The position numbers and the translations under genes are program-made. 64,000 nucleotides of DNA from Alviniconcha marisindica. Lineage: Eukaryota > Mollusca > Gastropoda > Provannidae. Below, in pieces: positions 9,800 through 22,700 of this stretch (the stretch's first letter is position 1; each line of letters starts with the position of its first letter). The notes beneath the pieces were generated by a model, which worked only from the letters and a program-made list of their open reading frames with translations, did no database searches and was not told where the DNA came from. The stretch lies in assembly GCA_018857735.1 (NCBI GenBank), contig JABMCL010001849.1, positions 195,001 to 259,000 of the forward strand, written 5' to 3'.

Positions 9800-12540
9800 A
9801 AGGGTTCAGGAACGTCAAGCCCTTCTCGATAAAGGGAGAAAAATCCAGAATAATAAACACATTTCTAATCATGTGATATATACATGAGGCTCAAACTCCA
9901 AAAACGTTTTGTGTCAGACCCTTGGTACAAAAGGGAAAATGGGGGGGGGGGGGGGGATTACAAAATTAAAAGGAGACTAAAACAGACTGCAAGCAGAAAT
10001 AACTGTCTAATCTTACAATTTGAGTGAGTGTTCGCGAAAACTTCAGACAAGTTTACAAACATGCCCTTTTTAATGTGTCAGCTGTCTTTCAATTTCAAAG
10101 AGTGTCCATGGAAGCTATGTAAGTGAAACACAATAGGCACATAAAAACCTACACCAAACAACAACAACAAAAAAGTCTTATATAAAAAACAAGCATTTCT
10201 AAACATTACTATTATGCTTTAACTCAAAACATGTGATTTACAAGGAACATATTTAGTTCTTGGAATGTGGTCAAAGCTTGCACACAAAGGGAACTTAATT
10301 AACAATAAAAAGCCATTAAAATTATTTAAGTGCACAAGTAAACAACAATTCCAAACCTTTAATGGAGGCTAGTGGTAAAAGAGACATACCTCTAAAACTT
10401 GGTGTTTTCTATGTCCAGTAATTATCAAACGCCCAAGCGTATGCCAACTGTTCACAAAAACTCTGCTGAAGTTGTGAAGCCAGTTATACTTGCTGATCCC
10501 TTAACCTATATAACACACAATACATAAATCTGGCTTGGGACTTGCACAGCTATTTTTGTACCATTCTTGAGCAGTTTTGACAGCAAAGTCTTGGGTATAG
10601 AAATGTATTTTTATTCATGGCAACTACTTTTAGCCTTGCAGCAGATCAATAACTTCCATTGGGCAGACCTGAAAAGGCTGAATATTTACACAGGAACAAC
10701 GATAGTATAATCATTTTCAAGGGTACATGTATACTTCCTTACCACCACCCCCACCCCAATGAATCAATGGTAAAAATAATGACCCTGACCTTTTGTATTT
10801 AAAAGCGATCAACAATACAAACTAACAAACACAGTGTCGAGAAGAGTATGGCTAAACTTATAACAATGTCTTACTCTTAGCCTACAATCAGAATGCTGTC
10901 TGGATTTTAACAAAGCACAGTCCTGGTAGTTCTGGGCAAACACAGTAGAAGAGAAGCAAAAGCTTATTTACGACAGCCATGAAAATCTGTAGTCTGTAGG
11001 GAAGTGTTCAAACAAAACAACTAATGACAAACTATGTTAATTAAAATGAAGGTAATAATAGCTAAATATCTTTTTCAAGTGCTTTTGTGTGACAGACACC
11101 GCAAAAACTATGCAGACCTCAAATGTTTCATAAGCAAAACCCTGTGACGTGACTGAAACACAATATAGCTTTCATGCTACTGCTGTAATCTGATTTTATA
11201 AATCAAGAAAAACCTACCAAAGACCTATTTCATTCAATAATCTCCCAGGTAAGTCATATAAGAAACCGCTGCAGTTGCCACAGCACACAACTGATAAATA
11301 AATAAACAGACAAAAAAAGACAGACAGCATGGTACAGAATGATATGTCCAATAAAAAAGTAGGAAAATGTACAAAAGCACCCACATGTTCACTGTACAAC
11401 ACACCTTCATCACACAGTACACAAGGCACACCCACCAAGCCCAAGAAATCACCATCTGACACTGCTCACGACACCACCAGCTCAACCTCCCCATAGCGAT
11501 ACACTCAGCAATGCATTCATACTTCACAGAAATCCAGAGATGGTGGGGCTGGGCTGGTCAAAGCCACCTCCAACAATCACCTGCCAGGTGATCTCCAATT
11601 GATTCTGGACACACGCTCAACCCCAACGGTTACATCTGGGTGAACTAACAACTACAAGTCAAAAGTCTTATACACTTTTTATGTGACACGTTACTGTGAA
11701 ATGGAGAGATGGGGGAATAAATGAAGCAGAATAAACCACAATGGCAGAAAATTACAAAGAATCCTGACAACAGGTGAAGCATACAGAGCTGTATTCTGAC
11801 CCACTCCAGGCTTATAAAAGGAGAACCTTTAACAGTGCTACCTTCCTTGCCGAGGAGACCTTAATTTCTGTGTCAGAGCTGCTTCACGCCTATAGGGACA
11901 CGGAAAGAATGGTCCATGACTGTGATGAACTTTTGGAAGACAGCCCATGCTCAGACTCACTAGTGAGCTGTCATCGAATGGTCTACAACTTAAGAAAACA
12001 GCCCATGCTCACTCACTGGTGAGCTGTCCTCAAATGCTGTAGAACTTCAAAAAACAGCCCATGCTCAGACTCACTGGTGAGCAGTCATCCAATGCTGTAG
12101 AACTTCTGGTGTGTACGTTTCAGCTCTGTGCTGTCAGCGTGCCAGTGTGTTTCCTCTGCAGCTACATGCACCGTTCATGTGATTGCTGTGCACTGTTCTT
12201 CCACCTTGGCCTATTATCTTCAATTACGCTCTGCCTTGAGAAAGAGTTGCACTATAGGTGTCCAGTCCGCATACCAGTAATCACAGACATTATTTACAGA
12301 CATACACATATTCTTCATATCAAGTTGTAAAACATTCTAAACATTGTGTGGGCATTTTAAGCTTCTGACCATGCAGAACAATTCTAAAAGAAGCAGATGT
12401 TTGATCTAACAGATAAATCTCTTTTGATGGGGAAAATAAAATTTAAATACTGACAAACAAGGCATGATTAATATCAATGCCGGAAGAAAGCACGTTGCAG
12501 ATGAGTTTCCAGGCTCCATCCATGTAGCTGAGCCTTCATC
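9800..12540. other. Non-coding, AT-rich; no gene recognised
   Basis: This stretch lies between RPL26 and the receptor gene. It holds a poly-G run (about 9942-9956) and, at 11942-12100, three copies of a ~57-bp unit containing AGCCCATGCTC and GGTGAGCTGTC. Part of it could be receptor 3' UTR or downstream sequence. Confidence 0.45.
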
Positions 12541-12544
12541 ACTG

Positions 12545-13025
12545 CTGGTCAGCAACAGCCCCAACCAGAGGCCACTGACGCCGTCATTGCTGGCATCTCA
12601 CTGTCAGCAACAGCCCCAACCAGAGGCTACTGACGCCGTCATTGCTGGCATCTCACTGTCAGCAACAGCCCCAACCAGAGGCCACTGACGCCATCATTGC
12701 TGGCTCTCACTGTCAGCAACAGCCCCAACCAGAGGCCACTGACGCCGTCATTGCTGGACATCTGTCAGCAACAGCCCCAACCAGAGGCCACTGACGCCGT
12801 CATTGCTGGCATACTGTCAGCAACAGCCCCAACCAGAGGCCACTGACGCCTCATTGCTGGCATCTGTCAGCAACAGCCCCAACCAGAGGCCACTGACGCT
12901 GTCATTGCTGGCATACTGTCAGCAACAGCCCCAACCAGAGGCCACTGACGCCGTCATTGCTGGCATACTGTCAGCAACAGCCCCAACCAGAGGCCACTGA
13001 CGCCGTCACTGCTGGCATCTCACTG
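12545..13025 (+). repeat. ~51-bp minisatellite, about 9 copies
   Basis: CCCCAACCAGAGGCCACTGA recurs roughly every 45-56 bases, followed by CGCCGTCATTGCTGG and CTGTCAGCAACAG. Small indels separate the copies. Open frames across it are repeat artefacts. Confidence 0.9.
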
Positions 13026-13054
13026 TGTCTCCCCAGAACGTCGAGGCTAAAGTA

Positions 13055-13310
13055 AAATGTCTGTTGTGCTGAGAGTCCCGTGCCAGGACTGCCTTCAGCT
13101 ATAGAAACCTTCATCATACAGCAAACTCCATTACTGAAATCTCCCAAGTTGAGTGCTGCTGCCCAAATGGCAGGTACCACTGCACTTGTATACAGGTGTA
13201 ACAGTATGTACAGGTGTGGGGAAATGGCTGCACACGCTACATTCTTACTCAGCACTGGGTGAACCTGAGGGTTTTAGCTGGGGAACGGTAACAAACTGTG
13301 CATTAAAAGC
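13055..13310 (+). repeat. Dispersed repeat, copy A
   Basis: This copy shares order and wording with 38460-38905: an AACTCCATTA segment, ACTTGTA...GTGTAACAG, AACAGGTGTG-like sequence, GGAAA[T/C][G/A]GCTGCA, and an ending with GTGAGCCTCA/GTGAACCTGA. It looks like an old interspersed element. Confidence 0.55.
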
Positions 13311-16040
13311 AAGTATTTCAGGAACTTTCAATGAAAGTGCATGAAGTTACAAATGTAAACCACAACAAAACTGCTCTGGTTATTATGTCACAGTTAAAAA
13401 TGCACACATTGTTTGATCAAAGTGCTCCAGTTGCTGACACCCAAAAGGTTCTCTTTTTTTTCCTTCTCTTTTTTAAGCACTGACTTTTAATGGGACAACA
13501 AAAACCCTGTGCCCACTTTGGGGGCAAACCCCTTTTTCACAGCAACAGTCAGACAGGTGAAGATGAACAATGAAAATTGTCTACTTATCTGTTTCAGTTG
13601 TTGGTGCTGGTGTATTTGGGAGTGTTGAAGAAACACTTAATTCAACACTTCCAGACATGCCAGCACCAAAAAGCAAAACAGGATAAGCAGACATTTTTCA
13701 CTTATCACTGTTACCTGTTTACTTCTCGGAAAAAAGAGTTTGCTCCAAAATACGTGTGCATGTTTTGTGATGCCCCATTAAAAATCAGCATTCTTTTTAA
13801 CCTTTTGTATGTTTGGATTCTGTTTCAGACTGCTAGAAGTCAACTTTCTTTCCCCCTTGTTTTTATACTCCAGTTAATAATAGTTCAATACTAATCACTG
13901 CTAACTAACATCAAATCAATCCCAAAAATGAGGGTTCATGAATATCACAATAAAGATGGGTAAATTATATGAACAAAAGGGGCAGTTCCACTCCATTTCT
14001 TTCAATGTATCTTGTTGGTGAGACAATTTCCAGTCAGTTTCTTTGTATACCCCCCCCCCCCCCCCCCCCCCCCCCCCGCCTCCCCCCACCATTAGACAAA
14101 CGTTCAAAAACTGTAGAAAGTACTATCAATAAAAGGTCCAGCCTTCAGGCTAAATGTTTAATGTTTATTACTATTTCACCATTACCCTGCAAACAATTCA
14201 ATAGGGAAAGCGAATGCAGGCACACAGAAGTCTCGTGGTAAGAACTCCAGTAGTCTTACAGAACAAATGCTGACAGACCAAGCAGCTCCAACATATATAT
14301 ACATATCCCATATATATACATACATGTGTTTGCTTTAAGAGCCAAACAGCCCCCAATATTCCACTGAGCATCTCTGTCAGGTTTTCACCAAAGACCTATA
14401 TACTTCATAAAGTGTCAACAAGTGCAAACCAAGGCATCCTTCACCGATTTACAGCCATTAAAGACAACAAAACAAATTTGTTCCATCAGCATACAAAAGA
14501 CTTCCCATTTCATTCCTGTGGGAAAGAGCATGTTAAGAAAGTGTGAAGCCAAACAGTTTATGTTCCTTTAAATAGCAAAACCTTTTTTTTTAAATCATCC
14601 ATCAAAACCACTGCAAACAGCCTCTGAGATGTTTTCAAAGCAATACAATTTCATAGTCCTTCAAGAAAAAAACAAGAAAAAACTCATATCATTTTCTTTC
14701 TTTTTTCTAAGGCAAATTAAAACTGGACTAAAAAGATTAACTCAAATCCATCAGTACTATAGTAAACCTGTCACCCTGAAATTAGACTAAAATCAGTCTA
14801 ACTCGAATCAGTCAGTACCATAGTAAAATTCAACTGATATGCATCATCCAGCAAGGTTTGAAATGGACTGAGGAGCCAGCCTTGCCATAGCCAAATAACA
14901 CCGTGACCTCACACTAACTAACCAATGCATGGAATAGAATTTTGACCAGTAAATCAAAACTGTATGCACATCACACATGCTAATGACACTAAAATGCTAT
15001 CAAGGATTCACACAAACTGCAAAATTTACAGTAATCACTGCCATTTTTCAGCATCAACCACTTGTGTTTTACTAGCGCAGCTCTGCATTGCTGTACCCAT
15101 TTTTAAGGTGGACCCTTCACACACCTGCGTCTGTGGAAACCATTTTACAGCAATAATAAATAACAGCCATCTGATGGACTGGTTATTACCAGGGTTTTGC
15201 CATCAGCTGAACTGTTGCCTTACGTTTTGGAGACTGTAAAATGGAAAACCAATATCTCCTTGTCTCTTTCCTTTCCATTTGTTTCCGGCACTCCAAGAGT
15301 CGGGGGGTGACAGGGAAGGGAGGGGCAGAACACAATTCCAGGTCACAGGAGTTCACTTTCAGCTTTTTACCTGGGCTAGGCTTCAGCTGGGGGTATTTCT
15401 TGCCCCCTCTGACACAATACTGTAACGTCCTGAATAAAGTGACGCCAACTGGTTGGTGTAGGTGCAAATGTTGACAACAACAGCAGTTACTGGCACAACC
15501 GCAACTCTAGTACAGGCAACAGATGCTGAATAGCCACGTCTTGGATTCAGACAGAGTAGATGGAACCATGGTGTATAAAGCAATGGAAGTGGTTTACAAT
15601 CTCAAGAACATTACACAATCATGGTAAAAGGTCTGTCACTGTAACGCTTATAATCATAGCCTGCATAAAAAAAATGGTTGTGATTTAGATGAGTGTGTTC
15701 AATGTTGAATACAGAAAGGAAAACAATATAGAAAAAATTGCAAAACCAACAATATCAAGAAAAAAAGGTTTACTGTATATATTTCTGAATGTATACAACC
15801 AAAAGTAAAGCATGTATACAACCACACAAAAAGGGCAGGTAGAAATATTGGTCTTGGTGTATGCATCTGGGTTTCTATTTGTTACTTTCACAAAGTAGCA
15901 AAAATGTTAATTTCAACAACAGCTCCCCACCCCCACCCCTACCCCAACAAAACCACCCACTAGCCCCTGCCCCACCTCTTTATCCCCCACCCCACCCCAA
16001 ATGTGTTTTGAACACCCCTCCACCCCAACCCAAGTGTGAT
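13311..16040. other. Non-coding, no gene recognised
   Basis: Apart from the poly(C) tract, this is AT-rich sequence without family resemblance in any frame. Confidence 0.45.
14050..14077 (+). repeat. Poly(C) tract of 28
   Basis: An uninterrupted C run, followed by GCCTCCCCCCACC. Length is likely to be unreliable in any assembly. Confidence 0.9.
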
Positions 16041-16043
16041 TTG

Positions 16044-16242
16044 AAAATGGGTCAATACTATGGCAAAAAGAGCAACAGAGCCATTTTGTTCTACAGAGAT
16101 TTCTCGCTCAGTCAGATCCTATCTTGAGCAAAGTGGAGAAGGAAAATGGGTCAATACTATGGCAAAAAGAGCAACAGAGCCATTTTGTTCTACAGAGATT
16201 TCTCGCTCAGTCAGATCCTATCTTGAGCAAAGTGGAGAAGGA
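16044..16242 (+). repeat. 99-bp tandem duplication
   Basis: Two nearly identical copies start AAAATGGGTCAATACTATGG at 16044 and 16143 and end GAGCAAAGTGGAGAAGGAA. Confidence 0.9.
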
Positions 16243-16479
16243 ATCTGGTGCATCTCTCGCTGCTTCGCCCCGGGCTGGTCGACAACAGCAACATCAGCAA
16301 CTCTCCGGTCCATCTCCACCCCCACTGCCAGTCACCATCACCAGGTGGCTCCCTGCAATCAGTTCTCAAGTCAGACACTTATCCTTCACTCCCCCCCCCC
16401 CCCCCCCCACAATAATTGACAGTATATAATTAGTCCAGTGGAACTCTGCCTATAAGACCACCCTAACAACCCCACAAAA

Positions 16480-16990
16480 ATGGGGGGGAGGGGCCAGCTC
16501 CTGGGGGCAGGGCCAGCTCCTGGGGGAGGGGACAGCTCATGGGGGTGGGGATAACTCCTGGGGGCAGGGACAGCTCCTGGGGGAGGGGACAGCTCCTGGG
16601 GGCAGATAGCTCCTGGGGGCAGGGACAGCTCCTGGGGGTGGGGATAGCTCCTGGGGGCAGGGACAGCTCCTGGGGGTGGGGATAGCTCCTGGGGGCAGAA
16701 GCAACTCCTGGGGCCAGAGGTAACTCCTGGGGGCAGGGGCAGCTCCTGGGGGCAGATAACTCCTGGGGGCAGGGGCAGCTCCTGGGGGTGGGGGGCGAGG
16801 TAACTCCTGGGGGCAGAGATAACTCCTGGGGGCAGAGGTAACTCCTGGGGGCAGAGATAACTCCTGGGGGCAGAGGTAACTCCTGGGGGCAGAGATAACT
16901 CCTGGGGGCAGGGGCAGCTCCTGGGGGCAGAGGTAACTCCTGGGGGCAGGGGCAGCTCCTGGGGGCCAGGAAAACTCCAGGGGCAAGGAA
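16480..16990 (+). repeat. G-rich ~18-bp minisatellite, about 28 copies
   Basis: Units of the type AGCTCCTGGGGGCAGGG and TAACTCCTGGGGGCAGA. GGGGG runs recur about every 17-18 bases on the plus strand, so G-quadruplexes are possible. Confidence 0.9.
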
Positions 16991-17050
16991 AGCTCAGTCA
17001 GCACAGCGCTAGACTCATGATCGGAAGGTCGCAGGTCTGATTCCTGTCAA
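16988..17050 (+). mobile_element. tRNA-derived SINE head
   Basis: AGCTCAGTCAGCACAGCGCT resembles a tRNA A-box region, and GGTCTGATTCC about 30 bases later resembles a B box. The SINE starts where the G-rich array ends. Confidence 0.55.
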
Positions 17051-17771
17051 GAGAAATTTCTTCTCCAGAGTCAACTTTCCATGCTACTCTTACTTCCATA
17101 TCTGCTCTGCCCCATGTTACTGCCGTATCACATAAAGATCCTAGCCAAAAGTGTAGACGGCAGGTTAAAGCTAAACACACACACACCCTACATATATGGC
17201 TTTGAATAAAACTGTATGCTAGTGCATGGTTGAATGTTGTACACAGAACATGTGACAAGATGGCAGCAGTTTCACATGGCACCAACCATACACTTCAGTG
17301 GATATTCGAGACAAGCTGTGTAAAGCTACAGTCAGTCTTTCAAAGTTGCATGTGACTAGACAGCAGTGAGTCTGTTCAGAAGCAGAGAATAGCGTTATAT
17401 AGTATATAAGAACAATCCACCAATCAGCAATTAATCATCAATCAATTATCTGGGGTGTCTTTCATCAGCAGTTCCACCGTAAATACATTCCTCATGAGAA
17501 AAAACAAAAGACAGAATGAAATGATCTTCTGATATTAAATATCCGCTATTTCACATGTGAAATGTCTCAGCTCTCTCCTTCAGACCTCAGCCCCACAGCT
17601 CTCTCCCTCATGCAACGCAAGCCAAAGAAGAAGGAAGTTTGTTCCTCAGAGTGCTGCGGATCATCAACCATCCTTGTACAGTTGTCTTCCCCTCTGATGC
17701 ACAAGCCCAACTCAATAGCTGACACGCTTCCCACTCTCAATCTGCTGAACATTCCTTTCACAGGAAACATT
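17051..17771 (-). other. Probable 3' UTR start of the VPS10 receptor
   Basis: Non-coding sequence directly after the receptor stop codon. No further exon or gene is seen. The polyadenylation site was not placed. Confidence 0.45.
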
Positions 17772-18003
17772 TCAAATTCTCCAGTGGCATAACTCTCTCC
17801 CAGTGGCATAATTCTCAGAGATGTAATTCTCACAAAGGGACATACCGGTGCCAAGGTCCAGCATAGCATCATCACGAGAGCGTCCTTCGTCTCTGGAGTC
17901 GGATCGGAGGTCAAGGGGCGGCTCATCTTCATCATCATCCAGCAAAGCGTCGGTGTCCTCATGCTGGTTCACCAGGGAGTAGCGACGCATGTTACGGAAG
18001 CGC
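17772..18003 (-). CDS. VPS10 receptor exon 25, cytoplasmic tail and stop
   Basis: 78 codons after the junction. The tail holds RRYSLVNQHEDTDALLDDDE: a YxxPhi motif (YSLV) and a D-x3-LL dileucine (DTDALL) running into an acidic cluster, the signals that recruit clathrin adaptors. It resembles the sortilin start HRYSVLQQH. It ends CHWRI, with TGA at 17772-17774. Confidence 0.9.
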
Positions 18004-18471
18004 CTGGCGGGGAAGAAATCCACCATAAAGAAATGACACAAAAGTCACCCCATAAGCTAAGTCACCCCATAAGCTAAAACAGCTCACTGCTTGGAAATCA
18101 TGCAGCCAAATGTCTGCTGCTGAAGTGGACTGGCCTGCCTACCATCTCTTCAACCCTTTAAGTGACCTCACCTTCTTCTCCCCCCCCCCCCTCCAAGCTA
18201 TTTACCAGCCTGCTACCCCTTCACAGTCCTGAAGTGGGCTAACCTGTCACCCCTTCCCAGCCCTGAAGTGGACTGACCAGCCTGCCACCCCTGATGTGGA
18301 CTGACCTGCGATAGTAAACGAGCACGAGGACTGTGACCAGGGCGGCCAACAGAACGATGGGAATTGCGATGTACATGGCATGATAGTTGGCTCCTTTCTT
18401 CTTGTTGCTGTCGTCTCCTCCACTGTCACCTCCTCCCCCATCTGGAAACAGTCAGTGTGAATGCGAAAAAG

Positions 18472-18502
<31 letters not shown>

Positions 18503-19717
18503 AAACACCCCAAAACTCACACAGGTTTAAAAACAAACATGCAATGCACAGCCTTTCTTTAATTCTTGTTTTGTTCAACGTTATCACTTACATCAAAACA
18601 AAAAAGAAAAAGTAAAGAAAAACAGCGTATCACTTAAGTCAAGCATGAATAAACGTATTATGTAAAAAATAATTTAAAAAATAATTTTATTGTAATATGT
18701 AAAAACTGGACACAAAAACAACATAGCTCAACCAAAAGCAGAAAAGTGTCTTAGTTCTAAATGTCATTTTTAACTGTTTAACCCACTTGGCCCCAGACTG
18801 CCCCTCAGCCTCGTTTTCGCTATTGTTTACTACTTCCGGCAATGTCGTTTGTTTGAAGGTCAGCAAAGTTTGCGAGACGCTGTAAATTCTCAAAGTTGCG
18901 AGGTGGACGCGCAATAGATGGCCGAAAATAAACAAAAGCCCTACTGTTAGCAATGGTGTCAGAGCTTCATCCTTTGAGATTTGAACTGCAAATTTGGCTC
19001 AGTCACTTACCATGGGCACCCTAACAAACTCACGGAGCTTTATCTTCGGAGATTCAAACTGGAAATTTTGCAAAGTCGGTTACCCCGTAGGCCCCCAAAA
19101 ACCCCGACATTCTGATGCAGACATTTCTGATTTGGGTTTTCTTTTGTTTGTTTTTTATGCTTTTAATTTTTAGTGAAAAAAATCAAAACCTGTTGAATAT
19201 ACACGAACACTGTATTCGCAAACTGGGAAAAATACGAAGTGAGCTGAAACTTTTGTTTGGTGTTTATTACTGATTTTTAAACTTGTATACCGGGATCACA
19301 GTTACTTCCCTTTGCAAGGGATTTCGTAGCGAAAGGGCAGCAGCTGGTCTGGGGCCAAGTGGGTTAACTATTGTTTAAGTGTCTTTTATAGCTTGATAAA
19401 GGGAATTACCTCAAAAATTTGCATGCTGTGTTTTGTCCAAATAAATAGCATTCTTTTGAACCTTATATGTGTTTGGATCCTGTTACCAAGAACACAATTA
19501 TTAGATCTGGGGAACTCGCCACAAACAACAATCTGAAATGATACAAAACTGGCCACGGTAACAATTACAATATGCAAATCGGACGAGTAAATGGTGTGTA
19601 CTAGCACACTGAGATTTTTTTGTTCTGCAGAAAGATTTGTGCTATATGGGAGCCACCCATTATTAGTATTACCTGAAATTCTGAAAGAAAACATTTTCAC
19701 ACTTGCATGCATCCAGG

Positions 19718-19793
<76 letters not shown>

Positions 19794-22700
19794 CACACAC
19801 ACATATATATATATATGCTACCATACATACAAATTCAACATTACAGACCTTTGATGATTTTGATAGATGTGACATTGATGTCACCAAATGACTTTGGAAG
19901 ACCGGCAGTGCGGAAGAGGGACAACGTCTTGTTGCCGACCATACTAACAAAGGTCTGAACAATCTGTGGAGATGGAATTGGAAATGGAATCAATGGAATT
20001 GGAGATGGAATCAATGGAATTGGAGATGGAATCAATTGTCAGTGTAGTCAAAAGACAGGATCAAATTCTCAGTCAATTCACATGCACACACACATACAAA
20101 ACAAAATCTACGAAAAAGATGAATTATAACTTACCGCTATAACTTTGTATTCTTTGTGACTGTGAAAATAACCCAATACAATGCTTCAGCGCTGGTCAAC
20201 AAGTATGAACAGGTAAAGCCGGACAGAGATCATTACTATGCAAATTTCATGAGCTCTGGCTTAAACAGTATTCATTTAGATTTTTGCAAGCGAGGAAATT
20301 TGCCAGTTATGACCACTGAATATATGCTACTGTCACTCAAGGAGCTATTAAACTATCTTGTCTATGCATAAAAAAATCAGGTTTGTGAACATTTACACAA
20401 GGGCCAAGAATGGAACTGATTCTATCATTGCTTTTGAATGTAAGGCAAAGTGACAAACATGTCTTTGATCTCTTGTTCATGGGTGTAACAGCTAAATAAA
20501 GTTTTAAATAATCAGCTGAAGACAGAGTTCCCCCCAAAACAAACCCACTTACACACACACACACATAAAAAGGCCATGCAGCAACCAGCCACAATAAATA
20601 AACTTTGATAACCTTCAGATAACTGTAGAGTTACAGTGCTGTCAGCATGTCTTCAAAATATGTGTCAGCAGATCACTATTCGGACACAGGACTGCCTTCT
20701 TTTACCTGCTCCTTGGTGATTTCGGAAGGTGGGGACTTGGGTGGGCGTGGCAGGACGAGGACGTCAAGGCGCACAGGAGCTGTGGAGTTGATGCTGACAG
20801 CCAGTCGGTCCCGCTTGATCCCCAGCATCTGGTAACACGTTGGTACACTACATCTGGTAACATGCTGGTACAGTACATCTGGTAACATGCTGGTACAGTA
20901 CATCTGGTAAAATGTTGGTACACTACATCTGGTAAAATGTGGGTGCAGTACATCTGGTAACATGTTGGTACAATACATCCGGTAACATGTTGGTACAGTA
21001 CATCTGGTAACTTGTGCACTGACATTGTTGGTACAGTACCACTGATATGTACAGGACATCTGATAACAGGTACACTGCCAATGTTGGCACAGCACATCTG
21101 ATAACAGGCACACCGCCACTGTTGGTACACTACATCTGATAACATGCACTGCTGTAATTTGTACACTACATCTGATAACATTCACACTGCCACTGTTGTA
21201 CAGTACATCTGATAACATACACACTGCCATTGTTGATACAGTACATGTAATAACAGGCATACTGCCACTGTTGATACAGTACACCTGATAACTGGCACAC
21301 TGCCACTCTTGGTACAGTAATCTGATAACATGCACATTGACATTCTTGGTACAGTACATGTGATAGCATGCACTCTGCCACTTTTGGTACACTACATCTG
21401 ATAACATGCACACTGCCACTGTTGGCACAGTACTATCTGATAACATGCACACTGCCATTGTTGGTACACTACCTCTGATAACATGCATTGCCACTGTTGG
21501 GTACATTACATCTGATAACCCAGAGGAGAACTAGATGCACCTCTGTGTAGGTACACAGGAGTTACAAGAAAGGTACCGTTTAAGCTCCGCCCCAAAGATA
21601 GGAAAAAGGTGTCCGATGGGTACTGAAAAAGTGTCGTGCCCAGAGGGGAAACAAAAACCCGACGAAACAGAGGAATAAAATTTGAGAAAACAGAGCAGTT
21701 ACTACCCATCAGAAAACTGAGACTGTCTGAGTGTGATTTGATCTTTTCCACTCATGCTTCGGAACGGACTTCAGATAACTGTTTTGGGGGTTGAACTAGA
21801 CAAAATCACTGGCTGCTTGGCCTACTTACAGCAGTAAATAGCATGCACGCCTCTTCTGCTCAGGTTTTCCTGAGTCTGTCTGGTGTATTTCCAGTGCTGG
21901 CTTATCGCCTAAAAATTAATCATTGGCCATTTTTGCATGTGCTGCCCATGTGGCAAGGTAATCAAAATGGCGGTCACAGACAATCCTCTCTCTATGGAAT
22001 GCACAAAATGTGTCATACCATACATTTTGTTTAATGTCCTCAGGTGCTAAAAAGCATATTAGGGACAATAAAATTTTGTCAATGTACAGTTGCACAGATA
22101 TACCAGGTGACCCCCGAGTGTTCAGCTAGGGAAAACTGCGACAACATTGGCCTTTTTTCTCTCTCCCCACGGTTTGTGTATTTGCCTGACAGGCGGTACA
22201 TCAGAGACTGCTGTCCTTATTGGAATCCACTTGTTACCTTGATGACAAGAGGTTTTGCAGGGGTGAGAGCCTGCTGCTTTGATAACTGACCCCTATCCAC
22301 CTAATCCCATTTTGCATAGCTTTTAATCTAGCCGCCAGGGCTTTCTCCCATCTCTTCTCTTACGAAGCGGTGGTGCTTTGCTGAACTTGAATGCTCAGAA
22401 GAAATACAGCATACTGAAACCAGAGATATAAAATGAGAATGTTTTGTTAACACCCTTCAGTCCCTAATAAGCCTTGTGGTCTCTGTGGAGTAAGCACGAT
22501 GTTTCCTTTAACACCCCTTCCCCATCCCTAATAAGCCTTGTGGTTTCTGTGGACGTTAAGCACCATGTTTACTTGTAACATATCTTCAAAGCTCAGGAGT
22601 TGTGTGAAAGTAAAGGTGGCCGTCCTGGGCTCCCCGACCCTATTAAAACCGGTGGTTTCTGTGGCTGTAAAGCAACATTGAACTGAACTGTTAACATTCA

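Noticed and set aside
16537..17004. 155-codon open frame of Pro/Ala/Leu/Ser repeats
   Set aside because: Translation of the 18-bp G-rich minisatellite; no gene context.
20676..21506. 276-codon open frame on the minus strand
   Set aside because: It is translation of the acceptor-carrying minisatellite running into exon 22. Only the exon part (20706-20828) is conserved, and the repeat-derived residues vary with copy number.
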